DNA from: CAWBFD01 sp963788115
GTDB taxonomy: Bacteria; Actinomycetota; Thermoleophilia; Solirubrobacterales; 70-9
Assembly (NCBI GenBank): GCA_963788115.1
Contig: CAWBFD010000004.1
Span: forward strand, 1,550,001-1,614,000
Direction: 5' to 3'
DNA length: 64,000 bases
Shown here: one piece after another, positions 15,399 through 23,226 of the stretch
How positions within the stretch are numbered: position 1 is the stretch's first letter
Layout: the number at the start of each line of letters is the position of its first letter
Position numbers and translations under genes: made by a program
The notes under the pieces: model-generated
What the model was told of the DNA's origin: nothing
Seen by the model: only the letters and a program-made list of their open reading frames with translations
Databases searched by the model: none

Positions 15399-15497
15399 CT
15401 CCGTCGACATCCTCCGCTTCGCGTCCGGTGTCGGCGGGTTTTGGCGCCAACGCCCTGGCGAAGTGAGCCGCGTGGATCGGGACTGCGTCCCTAGCCC
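15399..15497 (+). repeat. Short repeat (family R2, copy B) between cdsA and nfo
   Basis: A 99-base segment homologous to the insertion in hisF (3122-3218). It has the CAACGCCCTGGCGAAG block and the terminal hairpin GGGAC-TGC-GTCCC (15479-15491) followed by TAGCCC. Its right end overlaps the last codons and stop of nfo on the other strand, and its left end (ACTCCGTCGAC, TCCTCCGCTTCG) resembles the left end of the R1 family. Confidence 0.85.
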
Positions 15498-16285
15498 GAG
15501 CCGCTCAGCGCACGGCGGACGAAGGCGAGGTCTTCCCGCATGTCCTCCAGCGTCCCGGGCGTCTCGCAGACCACCGGGGTGGCGCCGCAGGACCGGATCA
15601 TCTCGCGCAGGGGCTCGGGGCCGATCTCGCCGCGGCCGAGGTTGGCATGTCGGTCGGCACCGGTGCCGGGCGGGTCGCGGGAGTCGTTCGCGTGCAGGAG
15701 GTCGATCCGGCCGCACGCATTCCGCACCCGCTCGACCGCGTCAGCGAGCTCCTCGCCGGCGGCGTGCGCATGGCAGGTGTCGAAGCAGAAGCCCAGCTCG
15801 AACCCCGGATCCAGGCCGCCGATCGCATCCCACAGGCGCGCCAGATCGTCGAAGCGTCGGGCGACCGCGTTCTCGCCGCCGGCGGTGTTCTCGATGTAGA
15901 GCGGTACCTCTGAGCGGAGCATCTCGAGCGTGCGCACCCAGCGCCCGAACCCCTCGGCCACGGCATCCTCGGCGTGGCCGCCGTGGACGATCACCGCCGC
16001 GGCGCCGACCTCGGCGGACGCGTCGCACGTCTGCTGCAGCACCTTGCGCGAGCCGTAGCGGACGTTGTTGCGGGGCGAGCAGACGTTGATCAGGTAGGGG
16101 GCATGGACATAGACAGGCAGCTCCGACGCTCGCAGCTCTTCGGCGTCCGGCCGCTGCGGAGGCTTGCGCCAGCTCTGCGGGTCCGAGAGGAAGATCTGAA
16201 CGCAGTCGGCGCCGATGGCCTCGGCCTCCGCGAGCGGGTGCTCGGGGCTGAGATGGGCGCCGACGAGAGCTTTCGAGGCTGGCAC
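15491..16285 (-). CDS. nfo: Endonuclease IV family AP endonuclease
   Basis: Zinc-dependent apurinic/apyrimidinic endonuclease of base-excision repair, TIM barrel. Zn ligand motifs occur in order: VHAPYLIN, VIVHGGH, YIENTAGG, FCFDTCHAHAAGEE, LLHANDSRD, DRHANLGRGEIG and VCETPG. The GTG at 16285 (start VPASKALVGAHLS) gives 264 residues, a normal length. A longer frame to an ATG at 16348 would start inside repeat R3 and adds non-homologous residues. The last codons overlap repeat R2 copy B. Alone on the minus strand between cdsA and dxr. Confidence 0.92.
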   Translation of the reverse strand: MPASKALVGAHLSPEHPLAEAEAIGADCVQIFLSDPQSWRKPPQRPDAEELRASELPVYVHAPYLINVCSPRNNVRYGSRKVLQQTCDASAEVGAAAVIVHGGHAEDAVAEGFGRWVRTLEMLRSEVPLYIENTAGGENAVARRFDDLARLWDAIGGLDPGFELGFCFDTCHAHAAGEELADAVERVRNACGRIDLLHANDSRDPPGTGADRHANLGRGEIGPEPLREMIRSCGATPVVCETPGTLEDMREDLAFVRRALSGSG

Positions 16286-16321
16286 CCGCGCGAGGATAGG
16301 CGTTCCTGATGCCGTATCTAC

Positions 16322-16375
16322 CCATCGCTGAGGAATTGATCCGGCCATAGCCGGACAGAGGCTTCAATGAGCAAG
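16322..16375. repeat. Palindromic repeat (family R3, copy 1)
   Basis: About 54 bases between nfo and dxr with a perfect core hairpin CCGGC-CATA-GCCGG (16341-16354). The flanks CGCTGAGGAATTG and GGCTTCAATGAGC correspond to CGCTGAAGCATTG and CGCTTCAGCGAAC of the copy at 23083-23146. The match is imperfect, but the block around ATAGCCGG is shared. Confidence 0.6.
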
Positions 16376-16398
16376 TATGTGGGCGCGTCGCGCCTCCC

Positions 16399-16404
16399 TA
16401 CACT
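16399..16404 (+). promoter_or_regulatory. -10-like element for dxr (leaderless)
   Basis: TACACT ends exactly six bases before the dxr GTG at 16411 and no Shine-Dalgarno sequence is present, fitting a leaderless transcript. No clear -35 was found; repeat R3 lies immediately upstream. Confidence 0.45.
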
Positions 16405-16410
16405 GGCCGG

Positions 16411-17571
16411 GTGCCAAAGAAGGTGCTCATCCTCGGCTCCACCGGGTCGATCGGAGAGCAGGCGCTGGAGGTGGTGGCCGGCTCCGACGAGCTCGAGCTC
16501 GTCGGGCTCTCGGCCGGCCATCGCTGGGAACGGCTGAGCGAGCAGGCGCTCGAGCATGGGGTCGGGAGGATCGCCCTGTCTCGCGCGGACGCCGCAGAGC
16601 GGGCGGCTGGGGCCGTCGACGGCCGGATCCAGGTCCTGAGCGGAGACGAGGGGGTTCGCGAGCTCGTGCGCTCGGCGGGGGCCGACCTCGTGCTGAACGC
16701 GATCGTCGGTTCCGCTGGTCTCGGGCCGACGATCGTCGCCCTCAGCGAGGGGACCGACCTCGCCCTCGCGAACAAGGAGAGCCTGGTCGTGGGCGGCGAG
16801 CTGGTGACTGCCCTGGCCGAGGCCAGCGGCGCGAGGGTGATCCCCGTCGACTCCGAGCACTCGGCGTTGTTCCAGCTCCTGCGGGCCGAGGCTCCGGGCA
16901 CCGTCGACAGGGTCGTGCTGACCGCTTCGGGCGGGCCGTTCCGGGGTCGCGCCGACCTCGCCGGGGTGACCCCGGAGGAGGCGCTCGCCCATCCCACCTG
17001 GGAGATGGGGGGGAGGATCACCGTCGACTCGGCGACGCTGATGAACAAGGGCTTCGAGGTGATCGAGGCCCACCATCTGTTCGGGCTTCCCTACGAGCGC
17101 ATAGAGGTGGTCGTCCACCCGCAGTCGATCGTGCACGCGCTGGTCGACCTCAACGACGGAGCCTCGCTCGCGCACCTCGGCCACCCTGACATGAGGATTC
17201 CGATCTCCTACGCGCTGCACTTTCCCGAGCGGGCGGACGTGCCGATGGCCCGACTCGACCTGGCCGCCGTCGGCGAGCTCGGCTTCGAGCAGCCCGATCT
17301 CGAGGCGTTTCCGTGTCTTGGCCTCGCTCGCGAGGCGGGTGAGACCGGCGGGACCGCACCATGCGTGTTGAACGCGGCCGACGAGGTCGCCGTTGAGGCC
17401 TTCCTCAAGGGGACGATTCCCTTCACCGGGATCGCCGGGGTGGTTGCCGACGTTCTCGAGGTCCTGCCCGGATCGATGCCGTCGCACTTCGAGGATCTGT
17501 TCGCCGCCGACGCGGAGGCTCGCGAGCGCGCCCGCGAGATCGTTGCCGGCCGGGTCCGCGCGACTCGATGA
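16411..17571 (+). CDS. dxr: 1-deoxy-D-xylulose-5-phosphate reductoisomerase
   Basis: Dxr converts DXP to 2-C-methyl-D-erythritol 4-phosphate with NADPH, the committed step of the MEP isoprenoid pathway. The 386-residue protein shows the NADPH loop VLILGSTGSIG, ALANKESLVVGG, the metal site VIPVDSEHSALFQ, TASGGPFRG, the flexible loop HPTWEMGGRITVDSATLMNKG (in pieces) and VEVIEAHHLF-like EVIEAHHLFG. GTG start. ATGA overlap with rseP. ispG of the same pathway lies at 21.7 kb. Confidence 0.97.
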   Translation: MPKKVLILGSTGSIGEQALEVVAGSDELELVGLSAGHRWERLSEQALEHGVGRIALSRADAAERAAGAVDGRIQVLSGDEGVRELVRSAGADLVLNAIVGSAGLGPTIVALSEGTDLALANKESLVVGGELVTALAEASGARVIPVDSEHSALFQLLRAEAPGTVDRVVLTASGGPFRGRADLAGVTPEEALAHPTWEMGGRITVDSATLMNKGFEVIEAHHLFGLPYERIEVVVHPQSIVHALVDLNDGASLAHLGHPDMRIPISYALHFPERADVPMARLDLAAVGELGFEQPDLEAFPCLGLAREAGETGGTAPCVLNAADEVAVEAFLKGTIPFTGIAGVVADVLEVLPGSMPSHFEDLFAADAEARERAREIVAGRVRATR

Positions 17572-18656
17572 GCTACCTGCTCGCGGCGGCGGGGTTCGCC
17601 GTGTTGATCATCCTTCACGAATTCGGCCACTTCGTCGCGGCCAAGGCCACGGGGATGAGGGTCGAGCGCTTCTTCCTCTTCTTCCCTCCGAAGATCGCGA
17701 GCGCGCGCCGGGGTGAGACCGAGTACGGGATCGGGGCGATCCCCCTCGGGGGCTTCGTGAAGATCACCGGGATGAACCCGGAGGAGAAGCTCGACCCGGA
17801 GGTCGCGCCGCGCGCCTACTACAACCAGCCGGTCTGGAAGCGGATCGTGACCATCGCCGCCGGGCCGGCGGTGAATCTGCTGATCGCGTTCGTGATGCTG
17901 TACGCGCTTTCGTTCGGCGTGCGCGAGCTGGACGACACGGTCGGCGAAATCGCGCCCGGCTACCCGGCCGCGGCCAAGCTTCAGCCAGGGGACCGGATTC
18001 TCTCGGTCGACGGCGAGGAGCTCGCCGGGCTTCCGCTCGAGCGCCGGCTCGAGCGGTTCGCCCGCTTGGTCGCCAGCCACGAGTGCGCCGGTGAGCCCAC
18101 CGACGGCTGTCGGGCGACCACACCGGCCAGGATCGAGGTCGAGCGCGACGGGCAGGTGATGACGCTCTCGATGCGTCCCGTCTACGACCCCGACGTCGAG
18201 CGCACCCGGCTCGGCTTCGCCTACGGCTCGACTCCCCTGAATCCATCGCCAGGCGAGGCCGCAGAACGATCGCTCGACTTCATGTGGCTGGTCACCTCGC
18301 GCACCGTGTCGACCATCGCTCAGATCTTCGATCCGGAGAAGCGCGACGAGATCTCGGGCGTGGTCGGGGGCTATGAGGTCACCCGCCAGGCGATCGAGTT
18401 CGACACCCGCCAGGCATTGACCCTGATCGCGGTGATCAGCCTGTCGCTCGGGGTGATCAACCTGTTCCCGTTCCTACCACTGGACGGAGGCCACATCTTC
18501 TGGAGCCTGGTCGAGAAGGCGCGTGGGAGGCCGGTGCCATTCAGCGTGATCGAGCGGGCCAGCGTCGTCGGGTTCATGCTGGTGCTGCTCTTATTCGCGG
18601 TCGGCCTCTCGAACGACATCGGGAGGCTCACGGGCGAGGGGTTCGACGTGCGGTAG
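17568..18656 (+). CDS. rseP: RIP/site-2 metalloprotease (RseP/Rip1 family)
   Basis: An intramembrane zinc protease that cuts membrane proteins such as anti-sigma factors within their spans. The zinc motif HEFGH is at residues 17-21 in the first span, and the third ligand lies in FLPLDGGH in the C-terminal span. One PDZ domain (about 118-200) contains PGYPAAAKLQPGDRILSVDG. The 362-residue length fits actinobacterial Rip1. Translationally coupled to dxr, the usual dxr-rseP(-ispG) order. Possible clients include the membrane anti-sigma-like proteins at 29.5 and 51.2 kb, but that is an inference. Confidence 0.95.
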   Translation: MSYLLAAAGFAVLIILHEFGHFVAAKATGMRVERFFLFFPPKIASARRGETEYGIGAIPLGGFVKITGMNPEEKLDPEVAPRAYYNQPVWKRIVTIAAGPAVNLLIAFVMLYALSFGVRELDDTVGEIAPGYPAAAKLQPGDRILSVDGEELAGLPLERRLERFARLVASHECAGEPTDGCRATTPARIEVERDGQVMTLSMRPVYDPDVERTRLGFAYGSTPLNPSPGEAAERSLDFMWLVTSRTVSTIAQIFDPEKRDEISGVVGGYEVTRQAIEFDTRQALTLIAVISLSLGVINLFPFLPLDGGHIFWSLVEKARGRPVPFSVIERASVVGFMLVLLLFAVGLSNDIGRLTGEGFDVR

Positions 18657-18669
18657 GCTCGCACGCGGG

Positions 18670-20481
18670 ATGGAGCTGAGGACCGCGGAGCGCTATGCGA
18701 GCGGCGGCCCCGGCCGCGATCCGGAGAGCGCCAATCTCGCCGCTGCGTTCGAGGCCACGGTGAGGCGTCTCGGTGCCGATGTCGCGATCCGCACCGAGGG
18801 CGACGTCGAGATCACCTGGAACGAGCTTCGCGACCGGGTCGCCCGGGTCGCCGGCGGCCTTGCCGCGCTCGGCCTCCGCAACGGGGACACGGTCGCGATG
18901 CTGCTCTCGAACCGCCCCGAGTTCATCATCTGCGACCTCGCCGCGGTCTCGCTCGGCGCGGTGCCGTTTTCGATCTACCAGACCTCCTCGGCCGAGCAGA
19001 TCCGCTACGTGGTCTCGGACGCCGAGGCCCGGGTGGCGGTGGTCGAGACGGCCCTCCTTGAGCGCTTCGCCGAGGCCCGGCGCGAGCTGCCGGAGGTCGA
19101 GCATGTGATCGTGGTCGACGGTGACGGCGCCGACCACACGCTGGACGAGGTCGAGGCGATGGATCCGGGGTTCGACGTGGGGCCTTCGGTCGCCGCGGTC
19201 GGGCTCGACGACCTGCTGACGCTGATCTACACCTCCGGAACCACGGGCCCGCCCAAGGGCGTCCAGCTGACCCACCGCAACCTGATGAGCCTGGTGGCGG
19301 CGGTCGAGGACATCGTCGACTTCCCCGACCGCGGTGCGAAGGTGATCTCGTGGCTGCCCGCCGCCCACATCGCGGAGCGCGGGGCGCACTACTACCTGCC
19401 GGTGATCCGGGGCTGCTCGATCACGATCTGCCCCGATCCGCGGCGGATCGCCGAGTTCCTCCCCCAGGTGCGACCGACGTGGTTCTTCGCCGTGCCCCGG
19501 ATCTTCGAGAAGCTCAAGGCCGGGCTCGAGGCCAGCCTCGCCGGCCTCCCGCAGGAGCAGGCCGAGGCGGCGAGGAAGGGTCTCGAGGCCGCGCTCGAGA
19601 AGGTGCGGCTCGAGCAGGCGGGCGAGGAAGTCCCGGCCGAGCTCGAAGCGGCCGCAGCTGCTGCTGACGAGCGGATGTTCTCCGGGCTGCGCGCGATGCT
19701 GGGTCTGGACGAGGCGGTAGCCGTCAACGTCGGTGCCGCCCCGACGCCGGTCGAGGTGCTCGAGTTCTTCCACGCGATCGGGATCACGGTAGGGGAGCTC
19801 TGGGGAATGTCGGAGACCTGCGGCGCAGCCACCTGCAACCCGCCCGAGCGGATCAAGCTGGGGACCGTCGGCCCGCCGCTGCCCGGAGTCGAAGTCAAGC
19901 TCGCCGACGACGGCGAGGTCCTGGTCCGGGGTGACTCGATCATGACGGGCTATCGCAACATGCCCGAGAAGACCGCGGAGACGATCGGCGCGGACGGCTG
20001 GCTCGCCACCGGGGACATCGGGTCGCTCGACGAGGACGGCTACCTGACCATCGTCGACCGCAAGAAGGAGCTGATCATCAGCGCGTCCGGCAAGAACATG
20101 TCGCCGGCGAACATCGAGTCGACGCTGAAGGCCGCGAGCCCGCTGATCGGCCAGGCCGTGGCCATCGGCGACGGCCGTCCCTACAACGTCGCGCTGATCG
20201 TGCTCGACCCGGACTTCGCGCCGGCATGGGCGACCCAGAACGGCCTCGAGGGCGCCTCGCTCGCCGGGCTGGCGGACGACGGGCGACTGGTGGCCGCGAT
20301 CCAGGCCGGTGTGCGGGACGCGAACTCGAAGCTCTCGCGGGTCGAGCAGATCAAGAGGTTCAAGGTGCTCCCAACCGAGTGGGCACCCGGCGGGGATGAG
20401 CTGACGCCGACGATGAAGCTGAAGCGCACTCCGATCGCCAAGAAGTACGCGGCGGAGATCGAGGCGCTCTACGCGTCCTGA
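18670..20481 (+). CDS. Long-chain fatty acid-CoA ligase (AMP-forming)
   Basis: It adenylates a long-chain fatty acid and transfers it to CoA. The 603-residue protein is in the FadD15/AAE class: P-loop-like IYTSGTTGPPKGVQ (about 189-202), LPAAHIAERG, LWGMSETCG, the ATP/acyl motif WLATGDIG with DRKKELIISASGKNMSPANIE (in pieces), and a C-terminal catalytic Lys region TPTMKLKRTPIAKKYAAEI. A helical insertion (about 290-340) between the two N-terminal subdomains is typical for long-chain types. TAGGCT sits ten bases upstream of the ATG. It may supply acyl-CoA for the WS/DGAT at 45-46.6 kb, but it is unlinked. Confidence 0.93.
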   Translation: MELRTAERYASGGPGRDPESANLAAAFEATVRRLGADVAIRTEGDVEITWNELRDRVARVAGGLAALGLRNGDTVAMLLSNRPEFIICDLAAVSLGAVPFSIYQTSSAEQIRYVVSDAEARVAVVETALLERFAEARRELPEVEHVIVVDGDGADHTLDEVEAMDPGFDVGPSVAAVGLDDLLTLIYTSGTTGPPKGVQLTHRNLMSLVAAVEDIVDFPDRGAKVISWLPAAHIAERGAHYYLPVIRGCSITICPDPRRIAEFLPQVRPTWFFAVPRIFEKLKAGLEASLAGLPQEQAEAARKGLEAALEKVRLEQAGEEVPAELEAAAAAADERMFSGLRAMLGLDEAVAVNVGAAPTPVEVLEFFHAIGITVGELWGMSETCGAATCNPPERIKLGTVGPPLPGVEVKLADDGEVLVRGDSIMTGYRNMPEKTAETIGADGWLATGDIGSLDEDGYLTIVDRKKELIISASGKNMSPANIESTLKAASPLIGQAVAIGDGRPYNVALIVLDPDFAPAWATQNGLEGASLAGLADDGRLVAAIQAGVRDANSKLSRVEQIKRFKVLPTEWAPGGDELTPTMKLKRTPIAKKYAAEIEALYAS

Positions 20482-20490
20482 CGGCGCCGG

Positions 20491-21651
20491 CTAGCGCCGC
20501 CTGATCACCTTGAACGCGCGCCTGGCCGGCGTCGCATCCGGGCCGCCGGCGCCAACCGCGCGCACCTGCAGGGTGTGCTTGCCGAACGCGAGCCTGGCCG
20601 TGGTGAACGGCGACGTGCAAGCTCGGTAGGGCTTGGTGTCGAGCTTGCACTGGAAGGTGACGCCCGTCTGGTCGGATCGGAAGCGGAACGTTGGTGTGCG
20701 GTCCTTCGTCCTACCGCTGGGGCCGGCGGTGATCGTGGTGTCGGGCGGGCTCGGCAGGGAAGTGTCGATCGTCCAGATATAGCTCGCCGGGCTCGGGTCG
20801 GTCCCGGCCGAGTTCATCGCCCGGACCTGGAAGTTGTGCTCGCCGTCGGCGAGGTCCATGTAGGTGATCCCCGCGGCCGGGCAGGCCGCGAACGCGGCGG
20901 AATCGAGGCTGCACTGGAAGCTCGCGCCCGTGGTGGGGGTGGCGCTGTAGGTGAAGGTCGCGTCGTTCGAGTTGTTGGGGTTCGGCGGCCGCGTGTTGAT
21001 CATCGTGTTCGGCACGGCGGGGCAGGGCATCTCGGTCGGGGCCACCGAGTTCGGCCGCGGCGTCGGCGTGGTCACGGCGAAGTCCGCCGCGCTGTCGTTG
21101 GTGTCGTCGGCGTTTCGCTCCAGCAACGTCGCGCAGCCGCGCGCGATCGAGCGCGTGATCGACATACCGTCGGGGATGCCGCCGGCGGATACCGGGCTTC
21201 CGGCTGGGGAGGGCAAGGCGGTGCCGCTGAAGTTGCCCCAGGCGACGCAGTCAGGCGGCTGGCCGTCCCGCCAGCACACGGCACCCCCGGCGGGGTTGAG
21301 CGCGAGGTCGGCGTCGAGGAAATCCGGGGCAACCCCGAAGGCGCCCTCGACGCCCGTGTCGCCGAACAGGATCGTGCGCTGGCTTTGGCCGCTGTCCGCG
21401 GATTCATTCGGCGTGATGGTGTCGACCAGCGTTCCCGACGCGTTGTAGACATCGATCTCGTGGCCCGCGATGAAGTTCTCGCCCGCGGACGGCATCTGCA
21501 CCTCGATGAAGTCGGAGTTGGCGCCGCCGGCGAACACCTCGCGCACCATGACCAGGTGGAAAGCCGCGCTCGCTCCCGCGGGCAGGGTCAGCACGAGCGC
21601 AGCCGCCGCCGTCGCCGCGATCCCCGCCGTGGCCCGCCGCCTGACGCGCAT
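20491..21651 (-). CDS. Secreted protein with lamin-tail-like and Ig-like repeats
   Basis: A 386-residue exported protein. It has a signal peptide (RRRATAGIAATAAAALVLTL then PAGASAA, cleavage near residue 29). The first half (about 30-190) reads like a lamin-tail domain: VREVFAGGANSDFIEVQMP, INVYN-like IDVYNASGTLVDT and a Cys pair in VCWRDGQPPDCVAWG. The second half holds two copies of an actinobacterial Ig-like repeat, each with FQCSLD/FQCKLD, a second Cys about ten residues later and GEHNFQVRA/GKHTLQVRA. No catalytic motif is seen, so a surface or adhesive role is most likely. Convergent with the acyl-CoA ligase (nine bases apart). Confidence 0.8.
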   Translation of the reverse strand: MRVRRRATAGIAATAAAALVLTLPAGASAAFHLVMVREVFAGGANSDFIEVQMPSAGENFIAGHEIDVYNASGTLVDTITPNESADSGQSQRTILFGDTGVEGAFGVAPDFLDADLALNPAGGAVCWRDGQPPDCVAWGNFSGTALPSPAGSPVSAGGIPDGMSITRSIARGCATLLERNADDTNDSAADFAVTTPTPRPNSVAPTEMPCPAVPNTMINTRPPNPNNSNDATFTYSATPTTGASFQCSLDSAAFAACPAAGITYMDLADGEHNFQVRAMNSAGTDPSPASYIWTIDTSLPSPPDTTITAGPSGRTKDRTPTFRFRSDQTGVTFQCKLDTKPYRACTSPFTTARLAFGKHTLQVRAVGAGGPDATPARRAFKVIRRR

Positions 21652-21733
21652 GCCGCACCTCCCAGTTGGACGTCCTGTCGGTTGATACCCGAGACGTCCC
21701 GGAAAAGTTCAAAGGGCGCCGGTACCCTTGGTC

Positions 21734-23032
21734 GTGGCTATGGCTTCCAAGCGCCAGATCTGGGTCAAGGACGTGCCGATCGGGGGCGGCGCGCCGGTCG
21801 TCGTGCAGACGATGACCAAGACCGAGACCGCCAACCTCGCGGCGACCATGGAGCAGATCCGGACCGTGGCCGAGGCGGGCTCTGACCTCGTGCGCGTCGC
21901 CGTCCCCCGCGACAAGGACGTCGAGGCGCTTCGCACGATCGTCAAGCAGTCTCCGATCCCGGTGATCGCCGACATCCACTTCAACCACACCCTGGCGCTG
22001 AAGGCGATCGACGCCGGCGCCCACTGCATCCGCCTCAACCCCGGGAACATCGGCGGCCGCGAGAAGGTCGCCGAGGTCGCCGAGCGGGCGACCAGGGCCG
22101 GCGTGCCGATGCGGGTTGGGGTCAATTCCGGGTCCCTCCCCAAGCACCTGCATGCGCTGGAACGTGAGAGCCCCGTAGAGGCGCTGGTCGCCGCCGCGGT
22201 CGAGTTCGTCGAGCTGATGGAGTCGCTCGAGTTCGAGAACTTCAAGGTCTCGATCAAATCGACCAACGTGCCGAACACGATCGCGGCCAACCGTCTGCTC
22301 GCCGAGAAGATCCCCTATCCGATTCACCTCGGGATCACCGAGGCGGGGACGAAGTGGTCGGGCTCGTTGAAGTCGGCGGTGGGCCTCGGCACCCTGCTGG
22401 CCGACGGGGTCGGCGACACGATCCGGATCTCGCTCTCGACCTTCCATGCCGAGGAGGAGGTCAAGGTGGCGTGGGAGATCCTCAAGGCGCTGGGCATCCG
22501 CCAGCGCGGCCCGGTGCTGATCGCGTGCCCGACGTGCGGCCGCCTGCAATTCGACATGGACACGGTCGTGGCTCAGATCGAGGAGCGGCTCGAGGCATAC
22601 GAGGACCCGATCGAGGTCGCGGTCCTGGGCTGCGCGGTGAACGGGATCGGCGAGGCCTCGCATGCGGACTTCGGGATCACCGGGGCCAAGAACGAGGGGC
22701 TGATCTTCGCCCACGGCAAGCCGTTGCGAAAGGTGCCGCAGGACGAGCTGGTCGACGCCCTGTTCGCCGAGATCGACAAGTCGGTCGAGCGCGGCCAGGT
22801 CGAGGTCGATACTCACAAGGCCGCCGAGGGCGCCGTGTGGCTGCGCCAGATCGAGGAGGAGAACGCGGACGAGCTGACGCCCGAGCGGATCGCTGCAATG
22901 GAGAAGGCCGCCGCGGAGGAGGCCGGCAAGGACGTGACCGCCGAGCCTTTCCTGAAGCCGGTGAAGGGCCGCCGGGTCGAGCTCGACGAGGACGCCTCGC
23001 CGACCGCCGGGCGGCGGTTCACGCGAGCGTAG
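21734..23032 (+). CDS. ispG: 4-hydroxy-3-methylbut-2-enyl-diphosphate synthase (flavodoxin/ferredoxin)
   Basis: IspG (GcpE) reductively converts MEcPP to HMBPP, the penultimate MEP-pathway step, with a 4Fe-4S cluster. Cluster ligands are in CPTCGR and GCAVNGIGEA, with a Glu in the latter region. The TIM-barrel part shows QTMTKTETANL, VRVAVPRDKD, IADIHFN and RLNPGNIG. Starts: GTG 21734 (five bases after a TACCCT hexamer) or ATG 21740; both give MASKRQIW-type beginnings. About 60 C-terminal residues (acidic and Ala/Glu-rich) extend beyond the usual end, a form I cannot assign a role. Confidence 0.95.
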   Translation: MAMASKRQIWVKDVPIGGGAPVVVQTMTKTETANLAATMEQIRTVAEAGSDLVRVAVPRDKDVEALRTIVKQSPIPVIADIHFNHTLALKAIDAGAHCIRLNPGNIGGREKVAEVAERATRAGVPMRVGVNSGSLPKHLHALERESPVEALVAAAVEFVELMESLEFENFKVSIKSTNVPNTIAANRLLAEKIPYPIHLGITEAGTKWSGSLKSAVGLGTLLADGVGDTIRISLSTFHAEEEVKVAWEILKALGIRQRGPVLIACPTCGRLQFDMDTVVAQIEERLEAYEDPIEVAVLGCAVNGIGEASHADFGITGAKNEGLIFAHGKPLRKVPQDELVDALFAEIDKSVERGQVEVDTHKAAEGAVWLRQIEEENADELTPERIAAMEKAAAEEAGKDVTAEPFLKPVKGRRVELDEDASPTAGRRFTRA

Positions 23033-23082
23033 CGCCGGCGTCGGCGCGTACGACTTCGCCCGAAAGACTGCTGCGAGCAGCT

Positions 23083-23146
23083 CCTCCGACCATTCGCTGA
23101 AGCATTGTCCTGCCGATAGCCGGGAAAACGCTTCAGCGAACGGAGG
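23083..23146. repeat. Palindromic repeat (family R3, copy 2)
   Basis: A 64-base inverted repeat between ispG and proS. The inner arms TTCGCTGAAGC (23093-23103) and GCTTCAGCGAA (23130-23140) match perfectly over 11 bp; the outer arms CCTCCG (23083-23088) and CGGAGG (23141-23146) are separated from them by a 4-base bulge on the left. The loop contains CCGATAGCCGG, shared with the R3 copy at 16322-16375. Confidence 0.8.
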
Positions 23147-23226
23147 ATTGCGCGGCGGTTGGGCGGTCCCGCCGACACTGCGATCTGCCCGTAGGAAGGC
23201 CGACCGCCAGATAGCCTTGCCGCTTC

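Noticed and set aside
15491..16348. Longer nfo starting at the ATG at 16348
   Set aside because: The added N-terminal residues are encoded by palindromic repeat R3 and show no endonuclease IV similarity; GTG 16285 gives the family start.
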